From an uncultured Chromatiaceae bacterium (GTDB lineage Bacteria > Pseudomonadota > Gammaproteobacteria > Enterobacterales > Alteromonadaceae), in the NCBI GenBank assembly GCA_946481195.1, contig CAMLNG010000260.1, positions 1 to 5,690 on the forward strand: DNA of 5,690 nt, given 5' to 3'. The notes beneath the pieces were generated by a model that saw only the letters and a list, made by a program, of their open reading frames with translations, was not told where the DNA came from and did not search any database. Below are positions 1 to 5,690 of this stretch, piece after piece. The stretch's first letter is position 1. Each line of letters begins with the position of its first letter. Position numbers and translations under genes: made by a program.

Positions 1-350
1 ATGTGACACCACAAATTGACGCTAATGGTCAGGTCATTTTGCACGTGCATCCGTCTGTGACTGAAACTGCTGAGCAGGTCAAAACCATTCGCTTGTCGGA
101 AGAAGAAGTGGTGCTGCCGCTGGCACAAAGCAATATCCGTGAGTCGGACACTATTATCAAAGCCAGCAACGGTGAAATTGTGGTGATTGGTGGCCTGATG
201 CAAACGGTCATCAGCGATCAGGAAAGCGGGGTGCCGGGGCTGCGTTCGCTACCACTGCTCGGCAATTTATTTAAGTCGACCAGCAAATCAGAGAAGAAAA
301 AGGAGCTGGTGATCCTGCTCAAACCAACCGTCACTGGTGCTGAGGTCTGA
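1..350 (+). CDS. mshL: MSHA outer-membrane secretin MshL, C-terminal part only
   Basis: This is the C-terminal end of a secretin, the ring-forming outer-membrane channel through which the MSHA pilus exits. The 5' end lies outside the window; the first complete codon is at base 3 and 115 residues are visible. The secretin core signatures are present: IVVIGGLM, then the conserved VPGLRSLPLLGNLF block, then KKKELVILLKPTV, the last transmembrane strand region of the family. The position just before mshM, mshN, mshE and mshG singles out MshL rather than PilQ or GspD. The frame ends at TGA 348-350, but it reopens for 18 tail-like codons that reach the mshM start. The annotated stop may therefore be a nonsense mutation of a TGG codon (see the separate tail feature). 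Family assignment is secure; the true C-terminus is not. Confidence 0.9.
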   Translation, partial: VTPQIDANGQVILHVHPSVTETAEQVKTIRLSEEEVVLPLAQSNIRESDTIIKASNGEIVVIGGLMQTVISDQESGVPGLRSLPLLGNLFKSTSKSEKKKELVILLKPTVTGAEV

Positions 351-407
351 CAACAACAGATTCAGCAGTCCAGCCTGCAAATGCAGGACTGGCAGCAACG
401 GCGCTGA
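348..407 (+). other. Candidate original C-terminal tail of mshL beyond an in-frame TGA
   Basis: After TGA 348-350 the mshL frame continues as QQQIQQSSLQMQDWQQRR and then meets TGA at 405-407. That second stop shares its last A with the mshM ATG at 407, the same TGATG arrangement seen at mshE/mshG. As I recall them, MSHA secretins continue after the LKPTV strand with a short helical tail containing a Trp at about this place, so TGA in place of TGG would fit. The tail is Gln-rich like the other proteins here. The first stop is followed by C, the context in which UGA is reported to be most leaky. Reading as former or readthrough coding sequence is inference; plain untranslated spacer is the alternative. 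Confidence 0.6.
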
Positions 408-1312
408 TGATGTATCTGGCCCACTTTCAGTTGCAGCAGTATCCGTTCAGCCTGACACCGACTACCGGTTTTTATGTCGGGCTGCAAGGGCACCAGCAGG
501 CAATGGAAGTGTTGCAGACGGCACTGAATCATGGCGAAGGTTTTATTAAAGTGACCGGCGAAGTCGGCACCGGTAAAACGCTGCTGTGCCGCAAGTTACT
601 GAACGAAGCACCGGCGCACTGGAGCCTGGCTTATATTCCCGACCCCAATCTGGATCCGCAGCAGCTGCGTTGGGCTTTAGCGCTCGAACTCGGTTTAAAA
701 CAATCAGACAATATCGACCAGCTGCAACTGGCGCATTTGTTACAGCGCCAGTTGTTGCTGCTGGCCGGCGCCGGCCGGCAAGTGGTGCTGCTGATTGACG
801 AAGCTCAGGCATTGCCGGACGACACGCTGGAAGCGCTGCGGCTTCTGACCAATCTGGAAACAGAACAACGTAAACTGGTGCAAGTGGTGTTATTTGGCCA
901 GCCAGAACTGGATAAACGTCTGGCGCAGCCGGGGTTTCGGCAGTTGCGCCAGCGTATCAGTTTTTCCTATCAACTGGCGCAGTTACAGCAGCCTGAAGTG
1001 GCGGCATATTTGCGTCAGCGTCTGCAAATCGCCGGCAGTACGCGGATGTTGTTCAGCCCGCCGGCTGTCTGGTTACTGAGTTATTACAGCAGAGGCATTC
1101 CACGGCTGATTAATCTGCTGGCGCATAAAGCGTTGTTGCTGGCTTATGGTGCTGGTCTGCCGCGCGCCGGCTGGAAGCAGATGTATCTGGCGGCCGCTGA
1201 TACCGAAGATGTGCGCCATCCGGCATTGCACTGGCTGCTGGTCGCGACTGCAACGCTGGCTCTGCTGTGGTATCTGGCACCTTCAGCTTTGCTGAGCTGG
1301 AGCCTGCGATGA
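407..1312 (+). CDS. mshM: MSHA biogenesis ATPase MshM (ExeA/GspA-type AAA+ protein)
   Basis: This encodes a 301-residue cytoplasmic AAA+ ATPase of the ExeA/GspA family, thought to help build or place the secretin or pilus machine. The N-terminus (YLAHFQLQQYPFSLTPTTGFY) is typical of the family, whose members start with a short motif ending in PF-L-P. Walker A is GEVGTGKT at residues 51-58 and Walker B is LLIDEAQ with the DE pair at 131-132. The RGIPRLINLLAHKALL stretch in the C-terminal half matches the sensor-2/lid region. A hydrophobic segment near 275-297 suggests a C-terminal membrane anchor, where longer ExeA proteins continue into the periplasm. Two ATGs are adjacent (407 and 410); relatives begin MYL, so 410 is equally likely. 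The start overlaps the second mshL-frame stop by one base and has no good ribosome-binding site nearby. The stop overlaps the mshN ATG. Confidence 0.92.
   Translation: MMYLAHFQLQQYPFSLTPTTGFYVGLQGHQQAMEVLQTALNHGEGFIKVTGEVGTGKTLLCRKLLNEAPAHWSLAYIPDPNLDPQQLRWALALELGLKQSDNIDQLQLAHLLQRQLLLLAGAGRQVVLLIDEAQALPDDTLEALRLLTNLETEQRKLVQVVLFGQPELDKRLAQPGFRQLRQRISFSYQLAQLQQPEVAAYLRQRLQIAGSTRMLFSPPAVWLLSYYSRGIPRLINLLAHKALLLAYGAGLPRAGWKQMYLAAADTEDVRHPALHWLLVATATLALLWYLAPSALLSWSLR
1299..1302 (+). promoter_or_regulatory. Ribosome-binding site of mshN
   Basis: GGAG lies 6 bases upstream of the ATG at 1309, inside the end of mshM. It supports 1309 as the true mshN start over the in-frame ATG at 1267, which would add 14 residues with no family resemblance. 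Confidence 0.55.
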
Positions 1313-2343
1313 GCGTGATTAATCAGATGCTGCGCGATTTAGATAAACGGCAGGCGGCTGACCCGGCGCAGCTGCGCACACCAGCGCTGACGGTTTCACC
1401 CCACAGGCGCTGGTACTGGGCGCTGTTATTGTTGCCGGCATTGTGGGTAGGCGTTGAAATTGGTCAGCTGAGGCTGGAACCGGCATCAGCACCAGAAGTT
1501 GTGTCTGCAAAGCCGCAAGCTGAACCGGATGCCGCGACTGCGAGCCTGACCGCCGCGGTTGCACCAACAACGCCGGTCGCAGCCAGTACAGAGCCTACCC
1601 TTAAAGCATCCGGCAAGATTGACGTCGTGCCTGCCGCTGACACCACAGTTGCGGCTCATGTAGAGAGCAAGCCCCCGCAGCGCGGGGCGGTTTTGCCCAC
1701 AACGCCACAATCACAAACCGCGGTGCAACAATCACAAACTGCGGTGCAACACGTACCTGAACCTGCAGGGACTGATACTGTCACCAGGTCTGAGACTGTC
1801 GCCGAGTCGGATTCCGTCGCGGAAGCCTATGCGCTGGCCGACGCTGATGCGGCGTTTTTGGCTGAGCCGGCAGCGGGATCAGAGCCTTCAGCGCTAACAC
1901 AGCCTTCAGCGCCAGCTGTAAAACCACAAATGACCATTTCAGCAGCAGATCCACAACGCGTAGCGCAGCAGCAACAGCGCGAGTCGGCCGCGCTGCAATG
2001 GGCCAATATTCAGCAACTTGCCGGTATGCAGCAGTGGCAGGCTTTGTTAGCTGCACTGACGCCGGCCTTACAGCAACAATATCCGCAGCAGGTGCTGGCA
2101 CTGGAAGCGCATGCGGCGCAGCAAACCGGTGACGCGGAGCGGGCATTGCGGGCTTTTCAACGCTGGAGTCAGTTGCTGCCGCAGGACAGCCGGCCCTGGC
2201 TTGGCCTTGGTACTATGCTGGACCAGCGCGGCCAGTGGCCTGAAGCGCAACAGGCTTATCAACAGGCATTGCAACTGGGCGGACTGAGTCCGGCCAGTCA
2301 GCAATTTATTCAACAGCGCCTTGCCAGCGCAACCGGACAATAA
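1309..2343 (+). CDS. mshN: MSHA biogenesis protein MshN (single-pass membrane TPR protein)
   Basis: This encodes a 344-residue accessory protein of the MSHA pilus machine; its exact role is not well defined. The start at 1309 gives MSVINQMLRDLDKRQ, the characteristic short cytoplasmic N-terminus of MshN and related proteins, and an ATGA overlap with the mshM stop. Residues about 35-52, after the RR pair, form one membrane helix, giving an N-in, C-periplasmic topology. Residues about 55-226 are a low-complexity Ala/Pro/Thr/Val/Gln linker, presumably spanning periplasm. Residues about 227-344 are helical and Gln-rich with tetratricopeptide character, best seen around 293-326 (WLGLGTMLDQRGQWPEAQQAYQQ begins near 297), with a preceding repeat-like GDAERALRAFQRW. 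The linker contains a 21-base tandem duplication. The stop is followed after one base by the mshE ATG. The partner may be the secretin or platform, by inference from position. Confidence 0.88.
   Translation: MSVINQMLRDLDKRQAADPAQLRTPALTVSPHRRWYWALLLLPALWVGVEIGQLRLEPASAPEVVSAKPQAEPDAATASLTAAVAPTTPVAASTEPTLKASGKIDVVPAADTTVAAHVESKPPQRGAVLPTTPQSQTAVQQSQTAVQHVPEPAGTDTVTRSETVAESDSVAEAYALADADAAFLAEPAAGSEPSALTQPSAPAVKPQMTISAADPQRVAQQQQRESAALQWANIQQLAGMQQWQALLAALTPALQQQYPQQVLALEAHAAQQTGDAERALRAFQRWSQLLPQDSRPWLGLGTMLDQRGQWPEAQQAYQQALQLGGLSPASQQFIQQRLASATGQ
1707..1751 (+). repeat. 21-base in-frame tandem duplication in the mshN linker
   Basis: Two adjacent copies of a 21-base unit, differing only at one base (C at 1719, T at 1740), run through this stretch. 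Being a multiple of three, the unit adds seven residues and yields SQTAVQQ followed by SQTAVQH without shifting the frame. The low divergence points to a recent slippage or recombination event in a region with little sequence constraint. Confidence 0.85.
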
Positions 2344-2344
2344 T

Positions 2345-4069
2345 ATGCAAAGACCCCGTTTAAAAATGCGTCTGGGTGACCTGCTGGTGCATGAAGGCAT
2401 CATCAGCGAACAGCAGCTCAGCAATGCCCTGACGGCACAAAAACAGAATGGCCGCAAACTGGGTGCCACCTTAATTGAACTGGGCTACCTGACGGAAGAC
2501 CAGTTGCTGCAGTTTTTGTCGCAGCAGCTGAATGTGCAGTTCCTCGATATAGCGCAGCGCCGCATCGAACCGCGTGTGGCGCAAATGCTGCCGGAAGTAC
2601 ATGCCCGCCGTCTGCGCGCTTTAGTGCTGGAAGACCGCGGTGAATCTGTGTTGCTGGGGATGAGTGACCCGGCAGATTTGTCCAGCCTCGACCAAATTGC
2701 GCCGCTGTTAGAGCCCAAGCAGATTGAAATCGCCGTGGTGCGCGAAAGCCAGCTGATTGAAGCCTTTAACAACCTGTATCGCCGCACCCAGGAAATACAG
2801 AGTTTTGCCCACCAGCTGCAGGAAGAATACGAAGAAACCGAAACCATCGACTTCGCTGCGCTCAGCACTGAAGGTGAGCAGGACAATACCATAGCGCGCT
2901 TGCTGCAGTCGTTATTTGAAGACGCGGTGCAGGTGCGCGCCTCGGATATTCATATCGAGCCGGACGAAAAAGTGCTGCGCATCCGCCAGCGTATCGACGG
3001 TGTGCTGCAGGAAAGTGTGTTACAGGAAACCGGGATTGCGCCGGCGCTGGTGCTGCGGCTGAAATTGATGGCCAGCCTGGATATCTCCGAAAAACGCCTG
3101 CCGCAGGATGGTCGTTTTCAGATGAAAATCAAAGGCCGCACTATCGATGTGCGGATGTCGACGATGCCGGTACAACACGGCGAGTCGGTGGTGATGCGTC
3201 TGCTGGACCAGAGCGCAGGCCTGCTCAGCCTGGAAGAAACCGGCATGCCGCCGGGCATCGTCGCACGCTTGCGCCGTATTATCCAAAGCCCGCATGGCAT
3301 GGTGCTGGTCACAGGCCCGACGGGTTCCGGTAAAACCACCACCTTGTACGGCGTGTTGTCGGAGCTGAATCAGCCAGGCGTCAAAATCATCACGGTCGAA
3401 GACCCGGTGGAATACCGGCTGCCGCGGATTAACCAGGTACAAATTAATCATAAGATCGGCCTCGATTTTGCCGGTGTGCTGCGCACCAGCTTGCGGCAGG
3501 ACCCGGACATTCTGATGGTCGGTGAAATGCGCGACCAGGAAACTGCCGAGATGGGCCTGCGTGGCGCTTTGACCGGTCACTTAGTGCTGTCAACACTGCA
3601 CACCAACGACGCGGTCACCAGTACGCTACGGCTGATTGATATGGGCGCGGCGCCTTATCTGGTGGCCAGTGCGCTCAGGGCCATTCTGGCGCAGCGGCTG
3701 GTGCGCCGGGTCTGTCAGCATTGCAAACAGCCGTATCAGCCGGACGAGCTGGAACAAACCTGGCTGAAGCATTTCCGCGCGCCGGCCGGTCTGCAGTTCT
3801 GGCGCGGCCGTGGTTGTCAGTCCTGTAACTATTCCGGTTATAAAGGCCGTATCGGTGTGTTTGAACTGCTGGTGCTGGATAAACCGCTGGCCGATGCGCT
3901 GCGGCGTAACGACACCGAAGAATTTGCCCGCATCGCTTATGGCTCTGAGAATTTCAGCACCCTGGGTACTATGGCACTGGATTACGCCCAGCAGGGCATC
4001 ACCAGCCTCGATGAAGTGATCCGGGTGTCGGAATATGTCGACTTAGACGCGATGGCGGGCTCTGTCTGA
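2345..4069 (+). CDS. mshE: MSHA pilus assembly ATPase MshE (GspE/PilB family) with c-di-GMP-binding domain
   Basis: This encodes a 574-residue cytoplasmic hexameric ATPase that powers pilus extension; the length matches the Vibrio cholerae protein closely. Residues 9-32 (RLGDLLVHEG...LTAQ) and 38-61 (KLGATLIELG...LSQQ) are two tandem copies of the 24-residue MshEN motif, known in V. cholerae MshE to bind cyclic di-GMP, here 5 residues apart. The ATPase core follows: RASDIHIEP near 198-206, Walker A GPTGSGKT at 324-331, the Walker B/Asp-Glu region DPDILMVGEMRD from 386, and the His box HLVLSTLHTND around 413-423. Four zinc-ligand cysteines form CxxC pairs at 457/460 and 491/494. The ATG at 2345 was chosen because it begins just before the first motif; the TTG at 2321 inside mshN is unlikely. 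The stop overlaps the mshG ATG (TGATG), implying coupled expression with its platform partner. Confidence 0.96.
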   Translation: MQRPRLKMRLGDLLVHEGIISEQQLSNALTAQKQNGRKLGATLIELGYLTEDQLLQFLSQQLNVQFLDIAQRRIEPRVAQMLPEVHARRLRALVLEDRGESVLLGMSDPADLSSLDQIAPLLEPKQIEIAVVRESQLIEAFNNLYRRTQEIQSFAHQLQEEYEETETIDFAALSTEGEQDNTIARLLQSLFEDAVQVRASDIHIEPDEKVLRIRQRIDGVLQESVLQETGIAPALVLRLKLMASLDISEKRLPQDGRFQMKIKGRTIDVRMSTMPVQHGESVVMRLLDQSAGLLSLEETGMPPGIVARLRRIIQSPHGMVLVTGPTGSGKTTTLYGVLSELNQPGVKIITVEDPVEYRLPRINQVQINHKIGLDFAGVLRTSLRQDPDILMVGEMRDQETAEMGLRGALTGHLVLSTLHTNDAVTSTLRLIDMGAAPYLVASALRAILAQRLVRRVCQHCKQPYQPDELEQTWLKHFRAPAGLQFWRGRGCQSCNYSGYKGRIGVFELLVLDKPLADALRRNDTEEFARIAYGSENFSTLGTMALDYAQQGITSLDEVIRVSEYVDLDAMAGSV

Positions 4070-5295
4070 TGGCCAGCTTCCGCTATAGCGCCCGCGATAC
4101 GCAGGGCCGGTTGCAATCCGGTGAGATTGACGCGCCGAGCGAAAGTGCGGTGGCCGACCAGCTGCAGCGCCGGCAGTTGATCCCGCTGAATATCAGTGAA
4201 ATCGCGCCAACGCGTCAACTGCAGCTGGATTTTTCCGGCTGGTTTGGCCCCGTGGTGCGGTTGCCGGAACTAATTGTATTTGCCCGGCAAATGTATTCAC
4301 TGATGAAAGCCGGTATTCCAATCATCCGCGCTATTCGCGGCCTTGCCGAAAGCACCAGCTCCAAAGCGCTGAACACTGTGCTGCTGGATTTGGCCGAGCA
4401 GCTGGAAAAAGGCCGCAGTTTGTCGGTGGCGATGGCCAGTCATCCGAAAGTGTTTAACCGGCTGATTGTCAGTATTGTGCATGTTGGTGAGAACACCGGC
4501 CGGCTCGATGATGCTTTTGCCCAGCTGTCGGATTATTTTGAACAGGAAATGGAAACCCGCCGCCAGATTAAACAGGCCACGCGTTATCCGTCTTTTGTGC
4601 TGCTGGCCATTGTGGTAGCAATGGTGATCCTGAATATTTTTGTCATTCCGCAGTTTGCCGCGATGTTTGCCCGCTTTCATGCCGAATTGCCCTGGACCAC
4701 AAAGGTGCTGATTAATACCTCGGCGTTTTTCGTCAACTACTGGCCCTGGTTATTGCTGGGGCTGACGGTGGCCGGCTTTGCGCTGTACCGTTATCTGCAA
4801 ACCGAGCAGGGCCGCTATCGCTGGAGCCGTTATAAACTGCGCTTGCCATTGATGGGCGATATTATTAACCGTGCCACGCTTGGCCGGTATGCCCGCAGTT
4901 TCGCGCTGATGCTGCGCGCCGGCGTGCCGCTGACCACGGCACTTAGCCTGGTGGCAGAAGCAGTCGACAACGATTTTATGGCGGACAAAATTCGCGAAAT
5001 GCGGCGCAATATCGAACGCGGCGAAAGCCTGGTGCGTGTCTCGGCGCAAAGCGGCCTGTTCACGCCGCTGGTGATGCAAATGCTGGCGGTCGGTGAAGAA
5101 ACCGGCCAGATGGATGACATGTTGCAGGAAGTAGCATTGTTTTATGAACGGGAAGTCGCTTTTGATCTGAAATCGCTGACAGCGAAAATCGAGCCTATTC
5201 TGATCACTGTGGTCGCAGTGATGGTGCTGTTACTGGCGCTTGGGATATTTACCCCAATGTGGGACATGCTCAGCGCTTATCAAAAAGGCAAGTAA
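4069..5295 (+). CDS. mshG: MSHA pilus inner-membrane platform protein MshG (GspF/PilC family)
   Basis: This encodes a 408-residue polytopic inner-membrane protein that couples the MshE motor to pilin insertion into the growing pilus. The N-terminus FRYSARDTQGRLQSGEIDA is the family's standard opening. Two T2SF cytoplasmic domains are visible, about 70-195 and 272-395, each with the repeated pattern of an F(A/L)-R-(L/M)-(Y)-S/L-M-(K/R)-AG-(I/V)-P block (74-84 and 277-287) followed by VGEETGQ-like turns (VGENTGRLDD at 139-148; VGEETGQMDD at 341-350). Predicted membrane helices are near 174-197, 220-243 and 374-396, the usual three. The length is typical and there is no sign of damage. The start overlaps the mshE stop. 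The gene ends the tightly packed run; 86 bases separate it from mshB, where V. cholerae carries mshF. Confidence 0.95.
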   Translation: MASFRYSARDTQGRLQSGEIDAPSESAVADQLQRRQLIPLNISEIAPTRQLQLDFSGWFGPVVRLPELIVFARQMYSLMKAGIPIIRAIRGLAESTSSKALNTVLLDLAEQLEKGRSLSVAMASHPKVFNRLIVSIVHVGENTGRLDDAFAQLSDYFEQEMETRRQIKQATRYPSFVLLAIVVAMVILNIFVIPQFAAMFARFHAELPWTTKVLINTSAFFVNYWPWLLLGLTVAGFALYRYLQTEQGRYRWSRYKLRLPLMGDIINRATLGRYARSFALMLRAGVPLTTALSLVAEAVDNDFMADKIREMRRNIERGESLVRVSAQSGLFTPLVMQMLAVGEETGQMDDMLQEVALFYEREVAFDLKSLTAKIEPILITVVAVMVLLLALGIFTPMWDMLSAYQKGK

Positions 5296-5381
5296 CTGAG
5301 CTTGGCAATCGACAGAAAAGCTGTCATTAATTAGTGTTATCAAAACTATAAACTATTGATTTAAGCCCCGGAGAACTGCGT
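5296..5381 (+). promoter_or_regulatory. mshG-mshB intergenic region, probable structural-operon promoter
   Basis: This 86-base gap is markedly AT-richer than the flanking genes and is the only spacer in the window not explained by coding sequence. In V. cholerae the MSHA locus is transcribed as a secretory and a structural operon, with the second promoter ahead of mshB, so a promoter is expected here. A weak candidate is TTGGCA (5302-5307) with ATTAAT (5326-5331), spacing 18; TATAAA at 5347-5352 is an alternative -10 without a good -35. A short inverted repeat GACAG/CTGTC (5311-5325) has no T-run after it, so it is not a convincing terminator. The location is supported; the exact elements are guesses. 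Confidence 0.4.
5370..5373 (+). promoter_or_regulatory. Ribosome-binding site of mshB
   Basis: GGAG lies 8 bases upstream of the ATG at 5382, the best Shine-Dalgarno match in the window. It fits independent and strong translation of a pilin gene, in contrast to the coupled starts of the upstream genes, and fixes the mshB start. Confidence 0.7.
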
Positions 5382-5690
5382 ATGCGTACTATCTCAAGAC
5401 AACAACAAGGCTTTACCTTAATCGAATTAGTCATTGTTATTATCATTTTAGGTTTGTTGGCCGCCACAGCGTTGCCAAGATTCCTGAATGTCACAGAGCG
5501 CGCCGAAGATGTTTCAGTCGAAGGTATCGCCGGCGGTTTTGCTTCGGCGGTGGGTTTAGTGCGGGCTGGTTGGGAAATCGCCGGCCGGCCGAGTAACAAC
5601 GTTGCAGCCAACCAGACCCGTGTCGATTACGACGGCACCTTTATTGGGGTTGACGGCACTGTCGGTTTTCCGTCCGGCGACCCGACGGCC
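5382..5690 (+). CDS. mshB: MSHA minor prepilin MshB, N-terminal part
   Basis: The reading frame runs off the right end after 103 codons. It encodes a type IV prepilin, exported to the inner membrane, cleaved and N-methylated by the prepilin peptidase, then assembled into the pilus. The leader is MRTISRQQQG with Gly at residue 10, cleavage before Phe11, and the conserved Glu+5 at residue 15. The hydrophobic assembly helix follows (FTLIELVIVIIILGLLAATA, then LPRFLNV). The segment with GIAGGFASAVGLVRAGWEIAGRPSN and VDYDGT resembles MshB more than the major pilin MshA, and mshB is the expected gene after the platform gene. MshA remains the alternative. MshB is regarded as a minor pilin needed for assembly. 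mshA is expected immediately downstream, out of view. Confidence 0.88.
   Translation, partial: MRTISRQQQGFTLIELVIVIIILGLLAATALPRFLNVTERAEDVSVEGIAGGFASAVGLVRAGWEIAGRPSNNVAANQTRVDYDGTFIGVDGTVGFPSGDPTA

Noticed and set aside
337..549. 70-residue forward open frame between mshL and mshM
   Set aside because: It overlaps the start of mshM in another frame and has no recognisable features; the mshL tail reading explains the gap better.
763..776. Perfect 14-base palindrome GGCCGGCGCCGGCC
   Set aside because: It sits inside mshM encoding Ala/Gly residues of a normal stretch, and GC-rich codons produce such palindromes by chance. There is no second copy that I noticed.
1267..1308. Upstream ATG giving a 14-residue longer MshN
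   Set aside because: The extension is the mshM C-terminal coding region in another frame. MSVINQML at 1309 is the family start and has GGAG upstream.
1672..1698. GC-rich hairpin followed by TTTT, resembling an intrinsic terminator
   Set aside because: The CCCCGC/GCGGGG stem is six pairs, the T-run is only four bases and not directly adjacent to the stem, and it lies in the middle of mshN within a continuous operon.
2321..2344. TTG start giving an 8-residue longer MshE
   Set aside because: It lies inside mshN, is a rare start codon, and adds residues not seen in the family. ATG at 2345 sits right after the mshN stop.
3020..3580. 186-residue open frame on the minus strand
   Set aside because: It lies wholly inside the conserved ATPase core of mshE, and its His/Gln-rich product resembles no known protein. 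It is an antisense shadow of GC-rich coding sequence.
5311..5325. GACAG/CTGTC inverted repeat as terminator of the mshG transcript
   Set aside because: The stem is only five pairs and is followed by ATTAATTAG rather than a T-run.
5327..5611. 94-residue open frame on the minus strand over the mshB start
   Set aside because: It is antisense to the clearly recognisable prepilin leader and helix and has no family features.
1..5690. Type II secretion (Gsp) or Pil locus
   Set aside because: The order secretin, ExeA-like ATPase, MshN, MshEN-type ATPase, platform protein, MshB-like prepilin fits MSHA. Gsp and Pil loci are ordered differently and lack MshN.

Overview
The window is one strand-uniform piece of a mannose-sensitive haemagglutinin (MSHA) type IV pilus locus. 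It runs left to right: 3' end of mshL (secretin), mshM (ExeA-type AAA+ ATPase), mshN (membrane-anchored TPR protein), mshE (assembly ATPase), mshG (inner-membrane platform protein) and the 5' end of mshB (minor prepilin). This gene order, the tandem MshEN motif in the ATPase and the MshB-type prepilin together make MSHA a much better fit than the Pil or Gsp (type II secretion) systems. The system is known and I do not see an undescribed one here. The organism is most likely a gammaproteobacterium of the Vibrio/Shewanella/Alteromonas kind. The Gln- and Leu-rich proteins and GC-leaning codons give me an impression of the Rheinheimera/Alishewanella group, but that is a weak guess.

Layout: bases 1-350 encode the last part of the secretin. 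Bases 351-407 continue in the same frame after a TGA and look like the secretin's original C-terminal tail. Bases 407-1312 are mshM, 1309-2343 mshN, 2345-4069 mshE and 4069-5295 mshG. Bases 5296-5381 are the only real intergenic gap, AT-rich and probably holding the promoter of the structural (pilin) operon. Base 5382 to the end is the start of mshB, which runs off the window. Every junction from mshM to mshG is a stop/start overlap or a 1-base gap, so the left five genes form one translationally coupled secretory operon.

How the genes work together: MshE hydrolyses ATP at the cytoplasmic face and drives pilin polymerisation through the platform protein MshG. It carries an N-terminal cyclic-di-GMP sensor. 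MshM and MshN are accessory proteins that probably help assemble or connect the machine to the envelope. MshL is the outer-membrane pore through which the pilus leaves. MshB is a minor or initiating pilin, and the major pilin gene mshA is expected just beyond the right end.

The most notable observation is the TGA at 348-350 in mshL. The frame stays open for 18 more codons that look like a secretin tail. They end at a TGA that overlaps the mshM ATG by one base, exactly like the mshE/mshG junction. This suggests that a TGG (Trp) codon became TGA, by mutation, by sequencing error, or as a leaky stop. Also notable are the absence of mshF between mshG and mshB, and a 21-base in-frame tandem duplication in mshN.
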